A stretch of DNA of 64,000 bases from Heterodera schachtii (Eukaryota; Nematoda; Chromadorea; Rhabditida; Heteroderidae). The notes under the pieces are model-generated. The model did not search any database. It saw only the letters and a program-made list of their open reading frames with translations, and was not told the DNA's origin. The stretch is taken from the NCBI GenBank assembly GCA_023374025.1, contig SIJG01000029.1:724342-788341 (forward strand). The letters run 5' to 3'. Positions 24,122 to 35,471 of this stretch are shown one piece after another. Position numbers and translations under genes: made by a program. The first letter of the stretch is position 1. Every line of letters begins with the position of its first letter.

Positions 24122-26034
24122 CGGTGATGAAAAAGAACGATGGCATCCACCGAAGAATTGACGAGAAAAGGAAAATGCCGAAAAATGGCAGAAACAAATG
24201 GAACGCATTTTTGATCAGTGAGAACAAAGAAAAGCTAAAATTTAAAAAATATAAAATTATATTAAATGAGCAGTGAAAATGTGGGATTGGTCGGACAATC
24301 CAATCGGAGTTTTCCCATGGAATTCATTTGGGACATTTGCAATTAAATAGCCTAATTAGTACAGATTGACGAAATCCAAAGGAATGAAACTAATAATTAA
24401 AGATTTAATAGAATGGAAAGAATGTGCCAAAAATGAAAAGAAAAGAAAAGCGCAAATGGAAACGCCGCCTTTTGATTATTTCTTTTTTATTCTTTAAATC
24501 AAAAAAAAGTGCGGGGGAACAAAAGATTTATGACATAAATCGGTACGGCACAAACAATGAGAGAAATCACCGCCGCAATTGTGCCCCTTTTGTCACTGAC
24601 AATGCCTTAAAAACGCATCGCGCGGAATTTGTGCCGCCCTGTGGCCAAATCGAAATGCCGGACGAACCGAAAGACGTCATCGGTCGTCACAACGGAACGA
24701 AAATGCAAAGTGAGGATGGGTTGGGAAAGAACAAATTCACCGACAAAAAAACAAGTCCTTTGTCCTCCGCTCTTTTCACAGGCGATGCCCTTTAATCAAA
24801 ATGGAAATTGGGCGAAAGGGAAGGGAGGAGCAGTGGACGTCCTCCTCATCCTCATCATTGTGAGCAGCAAACAAAGCCATCCGACGGACGGACGGACGAG
24901 CGACCGTATTATTATCATTGCCTCCTCCCTCCCTCATCATTCTCATCACCTTCCAATTGCTACGAAGGCCAAAGGCAAAGGCACACAAAGGCAGCAATGA
25001 ATGAATGTCATTCAATAAGCACAGACCCTCAAAATTGACGTTCTTCCGGAGAAAGTCAATTAAAATGGCAGAGTCGAGACTGAGCCGAGAGTGCCCTAAT
25101 AACAGCAGAAAGGGTGGAGGCGAACAAAGGGCGAATAGGGGGGGGGGGGCGTATCGCAACTCGACGAAGACAAATCCGACCCTTTTTCAATTACTAATTA
25201 GGAAATTAATTAATACTCAAATGCATTCATTTCTTTTATAAGTGACCAATGAGCGAATCGCCTGCAACTGATTAATTTTCCGCTGCTTCTCCTCCCAAAC
25301 AAATGTCATAATTTATTCCAATTTTACTCTTTTTTTAGTGCTGCAGCCTAACGCCGCAATGCTTTTGACAGAAAATGCCGGATTGAAAAAGAAAATGGCA
25401 CGAAAAGAAAGTGAATGAAAAGGGAGGGCCGGGTGGAGAATAATCAGCAGAATTTGGCAGCGAAAATGCGGCACAAAAAAGGAGAAGCAATGGAACGGGG
25501 CACCAAAAATGACAATGGAACAATTACCAAAGCGAAGAATTCAATTGTTATTGAAGAAAAAAGCGGGAAAAAGCGAAAGGGAAATGATGAAAATGATCCG
25601 AATTTGAGTTGTTTTGCTGCAGAGAATTGCAATTTAAAAGTGAGGGGGGAGCTAATAAAGGAAAAGAATTGACTTTATTATAAGGGGATGGGAAAAGGGA
25701 AAGAAATAATCAAATTTATCCCCTTTTAAGCAAAACAAATTGAGAGAAACAATCAAATTAATGTGAGAAAAAAGGTAAAACGACGACGGATGGGTCGAAT
25801 AATCAAATGAAAGGAATGAATGAATAAATGGCAAATGAGCTGATTGTTTGTTGTTTTGTAGTTGGCCGATGAGATGAATGTATCTGTTGATGTTGCCAAT
25901 TGAGCACTTTCTGAGTTTGTGGGAAAGTGAGGGACGGACGGCACAAAATTTTGGGGTAATTAATGGGGGGGGGGGGTAATTGAAAAGCCAAATTAAAATG
26001 GATAATGGGAAAATGTGAAATAATGAAGAAAAAA

Positions 26035-26490
26035 AAAAGCCGACATCAGGGGGGAGGGGGCTGAGGGGGCTAAAGCCCCCCCCCCCCCCCCCCGAAACCC
26101 AAAAAAGTAAAAAAATTTCAGTAAATTTTTTGAAATTTTAAGCAATCTTCTTAACAAAATTGCATTAAAATACTCAAAAATTTTCCCGGCGGCGCCCGCC
26201 TATCGCCACCGCCGGACCCCCATTTTACCATATTTTTGAAAAATTGAGGCCAAAATGGCAAAAAAATAGTAATTTTTTGGCGAAAACGACGAAAATTTTT
26301 GCAAAATATACCCCCTAATTCGGGATTTCAAAAAGCAAAATACACCCCCTAAAAATCGGCTGAAAAAAGAAAAATACGCCCCTAAAAATCGGCTGAAAAA
26401 AGAAAAATACGCCCCCTAAAAATCGAATTTTTGTCTTCAGCCCCCCCCCCCCCCCCGAAGCCAAGGGTCTGGCTATGCCCTTGGGTCAAA
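26035..26490 (-). mobile_element. Dispersed repeat with poly-C tips
   Basis: The left part has AGGGGGCTAAAGCC plus about 18 C; the right end has about 16 C followed by CGAAGCCAAGGGTCTGGCTA. The right end matches the repeat at 4948 in the other orientation. Inside are direct repeats of CCCCTAAAAATCGGCTGAAA (about 26343-26420). No coding capacity is seen, so it is non-autonomous. Class is uncertain. Confidence 0.6.
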
Positions 26491-26820
26491 GGGAAGGACG
26501 GAAGCATTTGGGGGCCAATCAAAGCAATGAATGAACTTCCCGCGCATGCATATTCCCATCAATCCAAAACATGCGTTTTTTGAGCATTTTTCTCAAGTTT
26601 TTTGGTTATGCTCCGAATTGACGGCTGTGGGAAAATCTGTCCGTTATATCTCATCTAGAGCTTTTAAATGATACCAAATTAGTCATTTTTCGATCCTTTT
26701 AAAAATCCCCCCTCTATATAAGTCAGAAGTGCCGAAACACCCAAAAAGTGACAAAGTGAAAATTTCTCATTTTGATTAGTTTATATATGCGCACACATCA
26801 ACAATAATACATATACATAC

Positions 26821-26965
26821 AATTCAAATGATCGGGTGTATTGACAATTACAATATGGGGCATTATGACAGTTTATGGGCACTACGACAAAACAATTTCA
26901 AGTGATCGGGGGTATTGACAATTACAATATGGGGCATTATGACAGTTTATGGACACGCTGACAAC
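26821..26965 (+). repeat. Two-copy tandem duplication, period about 74 bp
   Basis: GTATTGACAATTACAATATG and the following GGGGCATTATGACAGTTTATG occur twice, with few differences between copies. Confidence 0.9.
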
Positions 26966-27046
26966 GCAATACATTCGCAAATGATCATATTCCATCCTGA
27001 CGATCCCTCCGTCATCGGCCGGCCCGGCGACGTCAGCAGCAGCAGC

Positions 27047-28351
27047 TCAGCCCCGTCGCATGGTGGAGTTCAGTGCCTGCACGAGGGCGTTGAGCGCGTT
27101 CACGTTGATGTTCAGCTTTGACGCCTTGTTTTGTGCATAACTGAAAAAATTAAAGTTTCATTTTTGTTTGATGAAAATTTGAAAACCCACCGAAGAATCA
27201 CGAAGTAAATGTAGAGGTACTGGTCGAGCGTCTGTATGCTTTGCGATCGTTGGCGCCGGAGGTCACGGATGAGAGCGAAGATGTTGAGAGGCTGGCCGAG
27301 GTGCAGCGTTTGGTTGGCCAAGTACACCGCCACGAGCGTTCCAGTGCGTCCGATGCCTGGAATGGGAAAAAATGATTAATTTTCAATGTTTCTTGTTTCC
27401 GTTAACTCACCAGCTGAACAGTGCACAACCGCTCGGGGGACGCCGATCACATGGTACAGCAGGCGCAGTGGGGCCAGGTCGCTGTGGGGCACTCCGCGGT
27501 CGGGCCATTGTCGCCAGTGGAAGTGTTGAACGCGCAAGTGGCCCTGTCGCATCTGCGGTGCTCCAACGATGAGGTCCGTCCTGTAGAGCGCGCCTTCCAC
27601 GTGGTATTCGCGCACGAATTTGACCATGATCTGGTTGTTGGCGAAGCGCATGAGCTAGGAGGGAAGGGGAAATGATTAATTGTTAAATTGGTTAAAATTT
27701 CAAAACCCACCTTGTTGTCCGCGGTCGGCCAGTACTGATGACACTTGATCCGATTTTGTTCGATGGTGTCGCAGAGCATCACAATGCCTTCGATGTTCTC
27801 CTGCACGATCATTGTCCAGAAGTCGTCGCAGGTCGTCTCGAGCGGGCCTTGAGTGCAGATGAAGCGGTTCTCGCCGAACGTGCTGATCCAGTTGGCGTGG
27901 ATGTAGCGTCCGCTGTGGAGTCGCACCCGGTTGATTTCCGTGCAGATCACATCTCGGTAGCGGTTGCATTCCAAGTTCCTGCAATTTAAAATTGGGAAGA
28001 TTAGACATGCACATAAATTGAAAACGACGTCAAAACCCACCGTGTAAACTCAGGCGATGGCTCCGGTCGTGGCGCTGCGTTGAGTTCGGTGAATTCGCTG
28101 ACCAGGTCCTGCACGGAGCGCGGCGTTGTGTCGTTGACGAAGCGTTCCAGGGCGAAGAAGAATTCTGCCGTGTCCTCCCATCTGCGAAGAGTTGGCGTCT
28201 GCGCGAGCACACTCTGTTCCTGCGGTGTTGTTGCACGCCCTTGCTGCTGCTGAGTGCCGGCCTGACGAGTCTGCCGCGTTGACCCGCGGGTTGGGCGTCG
28301 CGGTGCTTCCGTCTGGCCCCTCTTTTGGCGTCCACTTCCAGCGCCGGACAT
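27047..28351 (-). CDS. Single-domain protein tyrosine phosphatase
   Basis: Classical PTP. Exons 28351-28041, 27978-27711, 27654-27411, 27356-27191 and 27140-27047 join with introns of about 50-60 bp. Seen in order: ECNRYRDVICTE (substrate-recognition loop variant), HANWISTF, FICTQGPLETTCDDFW, HFHWRQWPDRGVPHSD (WPD loop with the acid Asp), VVHCSAGIGRTGTLVAV (catalytic Cys and Arg) and a Q-loop in RRQRSQSIQTLDQYLYIY. All catalytic residues are present, so it should be active. The N-terminus is a basic, Gln/Thr-rich tail (about 70 residues). Nematodes have an expanded set of such small PTPs, many expressed in sperm; that role here is inference. It is divergent from the gene at 28716. Confidence 0.95.
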
Positions 28352-28715
28352 CCGCGTTTGCTGTGTGCGTTGAGGTTGAAATGCGCGGCAGAGCGTTGTT
28401 GATCACTGTAAAAGGGAAAAAAAATTAATGATGTGCAAATGGAGGGGTGAGGGGAAAACGGGCGATGGTGAAGAAGGCGCACCTCAGTAATTAGGCGCGA
28501 GGCGTGTCGAAAATAATAGGCGTGAATTGAAGGAAATGGAATAAGTGAGAATTTTGGGCATTTTCCGCCCTTTTATATTCAATTTTTTTTCAAATTCCTT
28601 CCAGCAGAATTGGATATGTATAAAAGGGGTCGTCTTTCCCTCCGCTTCACATTTCTTCTTCTTCTTCTTCACCACACTCCAACCAACGAACCGCTTCAGT
28701 GCGCAACGCAACGCA
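28352..28715. promoter_or_regulatory. Bidirectional promoter region with TATA box
   Basis: This 364-bp spacer lies between divergent genes. TATAAAAG at about 28618-28625, 90 bp before the ATG at 28716 and followed by a CTT-rich tract, fits a core promoter for the rightward gene. Confidence 0.55.
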
Positions 28716-29215
28716 ATGGCCACTTACCTATTCATCGCTGCTGCTGCCTTCGGAGCAGGAATTGTAATGCTCCGTTTTCTTCATTTTTTTCAAATTGCAT
28801 TTCATAACATTTTTGTCCCTTTCAGTACTGTTGGAAGGCGTACCTCGGCCCGATGCTCGACCAACCGAAGAGCGACGACGAGGAGAAGCCCAAGCAGGAA
28901 GGAGGCGAAGAAGCGACGACCGCCGGCGACAAGGAGGAGAAGAAGGCTGGCAGCAAGGGCGACAAGCACAAGAAGAAGGACAAGAAGGGCGAAGGCGCAG
29001 CAGCAGCACCAGCGGCGGACAAAAAGGAGGAGAAGCGCAAGGACAAACACCGGTCAAAGGAGGCGGGGAAGAGCGACGACAGCAAAGCGGGCAAGAAGGA
29101 CAAGCACGGGAAGAAGGACAAGAAGGGCAAGAAGAAGGACACCGCCGATGCATCCACCGTGGACGAAGCGCTGGGAGAACAGAGCACAGCGGAGACGAGC
29201 CAAGCAGAGGAATAG
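28716..29215 (+). CDS. Membrane-anchored lysine-rich protein, unknown
   Basis: Exon 1 (28716-28763) and exon 2 (about 28826-29215) join across an intron of about 60 bp. The N-terminus MATYLFIAAAAFGAGIYCWK is one hydrophobic helix, a likely signal anchor. The rest is a highly charged, low-complexity tail: acidic near the membrane (SDDEEKPKQEGGEEATT), then repeated KKDKKG, KEEKR and HGKKDKKGKKKD units, ending TSQAEE. Codon usage in the tail is strongly GC-rich (AAG, GAC, GGC) compared with flanking DNA. No family is known to me. The arrangement with the PTP suggests shared expression. Long frames on the opposite strand here are shadows. Confidence 0.8.
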
Positions 29216-30318
29216 CCAGGCCGTGCTGCGTGCAAATGACAGTGTTCGACGACGACGACGTCTCGCGACACCAACACACCCGTCCCTTGCTTTCGATCAT
29301 TCCCTTCCCGTCCGCCGATTGCTGTGTTTTGTCTGTTCCAATGCTTCCTAAATGTTCCCCTTGTGAACAGTGATCCTTCCTTATGTGACCTGAATATGTA
29401 CATATTGTATACCCATTAATATATTGTGCTTCGCTTGTTCGATATTTGTGAAATCTCATTCATATTCATCGTCATTGTATTTATATACACATTTGATATA
29501 TTAATAAAATGGCCTATCGGTTGTGCATAAATTATATAGTTTAATTCCGTGTTTCATCGAGAAGACCTACCTGTTTTGCCACCTTTAAATCCTTCACACG
29601 GAGTTGGTATTCAGAATTTAGCATTCGTCTCATTGACTGAAATTCCGACCCCGATATTTTAGCCCATTTTTCGAATCTTCCGCTTCTCTGTTGTCCCTAT
29701 TTTAAAGCATATCCCGATATTTGTTTTTGGCCCCATTCTCTATTGAATTGCACTTTTCGCTTTCGTCAATTTCACTGGCGACTTTTTCGTCGCTCATCAC
29801 TTTCATTTGTTGCATGTGGCCTTTCGTGGTTTCATCTTCCATTGTCTCTGGCGTTACTTCTGTTTTGTTCCTTCCTTTTATCGTTTCCAATTCCCTCCAC
29901 TTTTGTCTTTTCATTTTCCATTGGCACCACCTTTTTTTTTTGCTTTGATGGCATTTGTATTTGTCCTATTGTTAGCTATGATTTCATTGGTTGTTGCAGG
30001 CGCCATATGTGAAATATGAAGAAAAAAGCCGACATTCGACGACAGAATGGCAAAGAAATGAGAAAAATTAAAAGCGAAAAGCAAAAGCGCGTGGTCAGCT
30101 GATCGATTAGTGAGCGCAAAGGAAAAAGTGATCAGAAAATTACTAAAGTGATCAATCGATCAGAGGTGAAAATGCTGCGGTAAACGATTGATTGCCTTAC
30201 GCCAATTTGTACGCTTCGATTGGTCAAAAGTCCTGCAAATTGCCTAATTAAATTAGGCGGCGGTTGCGCACTCTTTCCCAATTCTGCCCAAATTTTTGCA
30301 CTTTCATCAAATTCCCAA
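29216..30318. other. Intergenic, no supported gene
   Basis: AT-rich 3' flank, with AATAAA at about 29503. A Lys/Glu-rich frame on - (29702-29914) has no linked exon. GATC-rich DNA lies near 30090-30170. Confidence 0.45.
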
Positions 30319-33300
30319 ATGTTAGTAAATTTTCCTCAAAATGCACTTCTTTCCATTTTTGCTGCTATTTTGACCCTCTCCCAAAATGCTCCTCCGCCGA
30401 TCGGTCCTTTTTTGATTGACTCACGCGAAAAGGCCCAAATGATCGGTCTCCAAATCGAAAAGGCAAATGGCAAAATCTGCGGGGACAAAAAAGTAAAAAA
30501 AAAAATGGTTATAAAATCCCGAAAATTGGCACAAAGGGAGGGGAGAGATTCCATTTGGCAAAAGTGGAGGAAATGAGCGACTTAATCGAACCGGACAAAG
30601 TGAGTGCATTTTGGCCGCAATTGGAAGTGATCGGAATCGACAAGGCATTGGTGTGTGACAGAAAGACGAGGTGATCGGAGGAGGGAGGGCACTGATCAAA
30701 CCAATGAAAAATAAATGAACAATTAATCGGAGATTTGGATAATTTAGCGATTTCTCCATGGAAATTCCTCTTCTGCTGGGGGAAGGCGTCGGAGTTGAAA
30801 TGGGGGAAAAAGCAAAGACAAATTTGGCAAACAGAACAAATTTAATGGAAGGAGGTAAATGCGGCAAAATGCCAAAAGGGAATGATTTGTTTTTGTTGTG
30901 TCGGAATAATTGTGTAAGAAATTTCAATGCATTAATTCCATTTGCGTTGCTTTCGTATGAAAGTGGGAAGTATTTTAGGACATGTCCCCGGAGGGCATCG
31001 ACAGGCGAATAAATCGGCCGAATCGCCCAAAAGCGCGCCGATTGGCATTGACATTGAAGCGCTGAATGATGAGGGGAAAAACTCGTTGAACAAAATGGTG
31101 TCGCCGGAGGGCGAGAAGGAATTGGATGGGATGTTGGCACGGATGGAGGCGATGGCACAACGGGGAGGCGGTAGGGAAATAGCGCATGACCAGCAGAGAG
31201 GGGGAGGGGCAGCAGAGAGATTTGCTAGGAGGGGCCTAAAATCCAAGCAGTCCATGTGTTTCTGTTGGCCTCAGTGAAGCCGCTTCCGTCTTCCGTGTTG
31301 GAGCCAATCCTCGACCGAGGCAACTACGACCCGCGCAGTGCGCCCGCCTTTGTGCAGGGGCGTCCGGTGGAAGTGCGCGTTGGCATCCACGTGCAATCGA
31401 TTGCCAATTTTCAGCTGGCCACAATGGTTGCATTTTTGCCTTTTTGTGTCTTTCCCAATTCCCCCCCCCCCCCCCGGCTTCAGGATTACGACATGGACAT
31501 GTGGTAAGTAAGCATCAATCACTTCAAAAATGCCATTGATCCTTCTGAGGTTGCGCATGAGTTGGCGCGACCCGCGGCTGGCGCAGAATTTGAGCACGCC
31601 CATTCTAATCAATGACGAGCTTTTCCTTCGGTTTGTCCCCACTTTTGGTGGCCCTTTTTTGCATTTCGTCACATTTCCAAGTCGAATTTGGCGTCCGGAT
31701 GCCTTTTTTGTGAATGCCCGTGACGCGCTTTTCCATCGCGTGACGCGTTTAAACTTTTACGCGTTTGTTTTTCCGACTGGCGGCGAAGTGTTCATGGAGG
31801 CGCGGCTGTACTTGAAGCCGAAGAGCCAATTGGTTCTCTGCAAATACCCACACGACAGTCAGACACTGCGACTGCGCATCAGTTCAAGTGGGAGGGCGAA
31901 GCAGCGGAAGGCCTACTGATTAGAGCAATGGCTGCTCAGCAGAGAAGGCCTACTGATTAGAGCAATGGCTGATCAGCAGGCCATTCGATTGATAGCCAAT
32001 CATTGGGCATTTTCATGGTCGGAAAATCATATTTAGTCCTTAATTACTTCAAGTTGCTTCCACCTACGGTTCGGTGCGCTTTCGTTGGTTTTCCGCCCCT
32101 TCCAATGCCATCCGAGTCCATGGACAGCTCCAACTGCCCGACCTGTACATCGACGGGTTGCAAAGCGGAGAGTGCCGCAGTGCGAGAAAAACCGGTGAAA
32201 AGGGAGCGGAGAAGCAAATGGATAAGCGAAACTCATTTTGTTGCTGATTAAGGCAACTTTTCTTGCTTGGAAGCGCGTTTTTTGATGAAAAGGAGCATCG
32301 GATACCATCTTTGGCAGACTTATGTGCCGACAGCAACGTGTAAATGGAGGGGGGGGGGGGTAAAAGAGGGGGGGGGGGGAACCGTAAGGAATGAAACAAA
32401 AGGCACCAAATTTGTTTTTGTTCAGAGATTGTCAAAGACACGGACGGGATCAGTAGAATCACTGATAGCTACTGTTTTTCTTTCTCCGTTAATTGCCTCT
32501 CCCCACTCTCTTTCTGTCTAATTACCGTTAATTGCCCCCTCACACCACGGTTAATCCCCGCTTCCTCCCTCCCTCCCCCATAGGCGTTTTGTTCTCTTGG
32601 ATCAGCGTTTGGCTGCCCGAAGAGTTCGTCGAGGGGCGCGTGTTCGTCGCTCTGACCGTCTTTTTGACATTGAGCGCTGAGAGCAGCTCGGCCAAAGAGA
32701 CACTTCCCAAAGTGTCCTATGTGAAGGCCATCGACGTTTGGTTTGGCTTCACCGCCGTTTTTGTCTTTGTAAGCGATGCGAAAAAAGTGGGCGAAATCAT
32801 TTCGAGAAAGGCAAACCAAACAAATCTTCTAAGGACGGGCCGAAATTCTTAACAAAGGTCGCTGCCCAATTCGGCACACTTTTACAGTCATTTTGGCCAC
32901 CATTTGCGATTTTACTGCAAAATTTCGCCGCCGCTAAAAGCCAATTAATTTGTAAGCAAACGACTCTCATTTCTTCAGTTCACAATGCTCCAAGCACTGC
33001 TCGTCATCGGTTTGGAACATATGAGCGGTCGCGCGGTGACAAAACAGTGAAATTCAAAGCAAAAAAAGTTTTAAAAATAGCGAAAGACTGTGGTGGAACA
33101 AGCGGGCGAACTAAGCGCGCCGAAAGCGATCATTTTGATGATGGACAGTCGCCGTTACCATCGGATGGCGAGGAGTTTGGACGACTTTTTCAAGGTGTAT
33201 CAGCAACAAACGATGTGCAACAATGAATGAAAAATGTTGAATAAGGTGATGTACCCGGTGATATTCGTCGTCTTTCTCATCATTTACATTTTCGTGGTGA

Positions 33301-33362
33301 TCGAAGGAGAAGAACAGAAGTGTCTTCAGCAGGAGGAAAAGGCCATGGAAGGCAATGAGTGA
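30319..33362 (+). CDS. Pentameric ligand-gated ion channel subunit (GABA/Gly/GluCl-like), atypical
   Basis: Core exons from 31276 join in frame: DRGNYDPRSAPAFVQGRPVE, VRVGIHVQSIANFQLATMDY, MDMWLRMSWRDPRLA, RIWRPDAFFVNARDA, FEARLYLKP-type strand (VFMEARLYLKPKSQLVLC), STYGSVRFRWF, a loop-C pair GEC...FSC spaced C-x10-C as in glycine and GluCl receptors, RSIGYHLWQTYVPT (start of M1), SWISVWLP, VEGRVFVALTVFLTLSAESS (M2), LPKVSYVKAIDVWF, RRYHRMARSLDDFFK and M4 YPVIFVVFLIIYIFVVIE. Stop at 33360-33362. Oddities: the two Cys-loop cysteines are missing, and PAR before M2 is EGR. The N-terminal exons are uncertain: 30319-30495 offers a signal-like start (MLVNFPQNALLSIFAAILTL), and 30942-31171 a linked acidic segment. 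Confidence 0.88.
31908..31983 (+). repeat. 38-bp tandem duplication in a channel-gene intron
   Basis: AAGGCCTACTGATTAGAGCA followed by ATGGCTG occurs at about 31908 and again at about 31946. Confidence 0.85.
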
Positions 33363-35471
33363 TGGAAAAACATCGGACGGACAAAAGAAATAGTCGAGAG
33401 TTAATTAGGGACATTCTCGGGAATTGGACAATTGACAATGGTTCTTTTTTTTACAGTATCCCTTTGTCTTATTGTATGTGCTCTTGTCAAGTCATTCTCA
33501 ACCTTTGCTTATCGAATTCCCTTTTCAAAATTGCACCGTTTTTTTTTTGCTCAAGCAAAAGACTTTTTTTCAATTATCATTTGAATTTGTGATGCCTTTT
33601 TATTTTGCCCGTCCTTCGAATCGATTTCCGAGGGTCGAATTTTTCGATTGTTTGTCCTAAAGGTTTTCGGTCGGTCTTCGACAAATGTCTAACAACAAAT
33701 GAAGCGAAGAATATCCAGCGGAAAAAACGGCACCATACCTTTGATTTTTACCGTAACAATTTGAGCGAATTTACTCAACTGAAAAAGGGAAAAAATGAAA
33801 ATAATGAGAAATCACCAACAACAGAGTAAAGTGAGTGAATGGAAATGCGGAAAATGGACAAATGAATGAATTGAAGAAAAAAAAACGAATTTAAGAAAAT
33901 ATTTCCGTTTTCGCTACCAAACACAAAAATTTAATATAGGTATTTGTATAAGACAGATTTATTTTAATTTTCATTTGTTTTTCCCGTTGAGCAAATTGGC
34001 AAAGCGAGTACCGAATTCGAAATCGATTGGTGGTCAATTTGTTGTCGGAAGGATTGGGCACTTTTTTACTGCTTTTAGTCAGCAGTGGAATTTCGGCACA
34101 ATACACATTGAGAAAGGGGAAGATGAACAATTTCATGCAAGTAGGTGCTTGGCAAGGAAACAAATATTCTTTTAAATTCATTTTAGATTAGAAAATTTTC
34201 ATTTTTTCTATGATTTAAAAAATTAAAGTTTCTTTTGGTTACCCTTCATCGCCCCATGTATCGGCGCTTTGATTGGCAATTGGCTTTACTAATGTTGTAT
34301 CGGTTTTCACTTGCCGGAATTAGAACAACAATAGCAGAAAACAAATGCGGAGGAAAAAGCGAAGAATTTTTGGTTTTCGCTGCTGAATTTTAATAGGACA
34401 TGGTAATTAATATGTTGTCTTTATCGTTTTCGTCTTTTTGTTCTCGCCTTATTTAGACCATTCTGTCTGTATACAATTGTTTTTGATCACTTTTCCAATT
34501 CGCTTCGTCCGCTTTTCCCCTACGGCGTTTCTCCCCCCCCCCCCCCCCCGAAAAAAAAGTCTTCCACAGTCACTCCTCCCCCACTTTCCCTCCAATATTC
34601 GTCCATTCGGTTCGGCTTTCTCCTGCCGGTGTTTTCTCCGTTGGCCCATCAATTTTACAGCCGCGTCTGGCCGTGTTTGTGTGGGGCGGCTGGCGGCAAA
34701 AGTCGTGGGCGGCTGTCCATTGCTTCTCTCCGCCTTATCCCGTGCTCAATCGCGGCGGTCTCTGCCATCAGTCAGCACTCACTTTTTCTTGCCTCCGGCG
34801 GGGATTTGCTGGTCCGATGGGTCTCCGGATCACTCCCCCCCTTTACTCATCCGGATCACCCCCTCCTCCCCCTCCCTCCCTCTCCCTCTCTTCCATCGTC
34901 CCATTCGATTCGAATCCGTCGGTTGGTTATTTTTCACGTTTCTCGACAAATCGCTGAGCTGGAGAATCAATTGATGGCCAATATTCAGGGGACATATTTT
35001 TGCTAAATGGCCATAAATTGATAATTCAGTGAATGAATGATGGCTGAGTGAATGTTCTTCGCCTGTTTCCTGAATTGGTTATCGATTTTGTCCTTTTTCT
35101 GCCATTTGCTTCTTTTGCGGCCACAAATCGCTTTTGGTCCGATCACTCTGTCCCATCGATTCGTTTTCTCCCCCGAGGGAATATGCGTGGGTTTTGAGCT
35201 TCGCCCCCGGGCATTTCATGCGATGGAATCCCCGACAAATGTTCGTCCCCTCCCATTCGGCCTTTGTCCTTCTCTTTCCCTTTTCTTTGCCATCCCTTCG
35301 ATTGTTTGGCTTTTCCCTTTTTTGCCAAATTCGTTCAAAAAATGCCTTTACTCTTTCCCCCCCCCCGGCGTTTTCTAACATTCGTTCTTTAAAATACGCA
35401 TAAAAAATATATAATTAGCAGGTCATTCCGCAGTTCAGAAGATAATCCACCGTCGGCAGCTGAAGTGAAAA
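33363..35471. other. Intergenic, 2.1 kb, no supported gene
   Basis: The first half is AT-rich. 34440-35400 is pyrimidine-rich with C runs near 34532 and 35360, giving low-complexity frames without linked exons. Confidence 0.55.

Larger units (their letters stand above)
24122..27046. other. Gene-poor region, 2.9 kb
   Basis: No splice-linked coding frames. It holds G/C runs near 25138 and 25966, the dispersed repeat at 26035-26490 and a 74-bp tandem duplication at 26821-26965. Confidence 0.6.

Noticed and set aside
28728..29459. 243-codon minus-strand frame
   Set aside because: Shadow of the GC-rich lysine codons of the plus-strand gene at 28716-29215.
29702..29914. Minus-strand Lys/Glu-rich 70-codon frame
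   Set aside because: Coding-like composition, but no start context, linked exon or motif; left unannotated.
34438..35006. Plus-strand frames of 94-178 codons
   Set aside because: Overlapping low-complexity frames in pyrimidine-rich DNA; none shows splice continuity.
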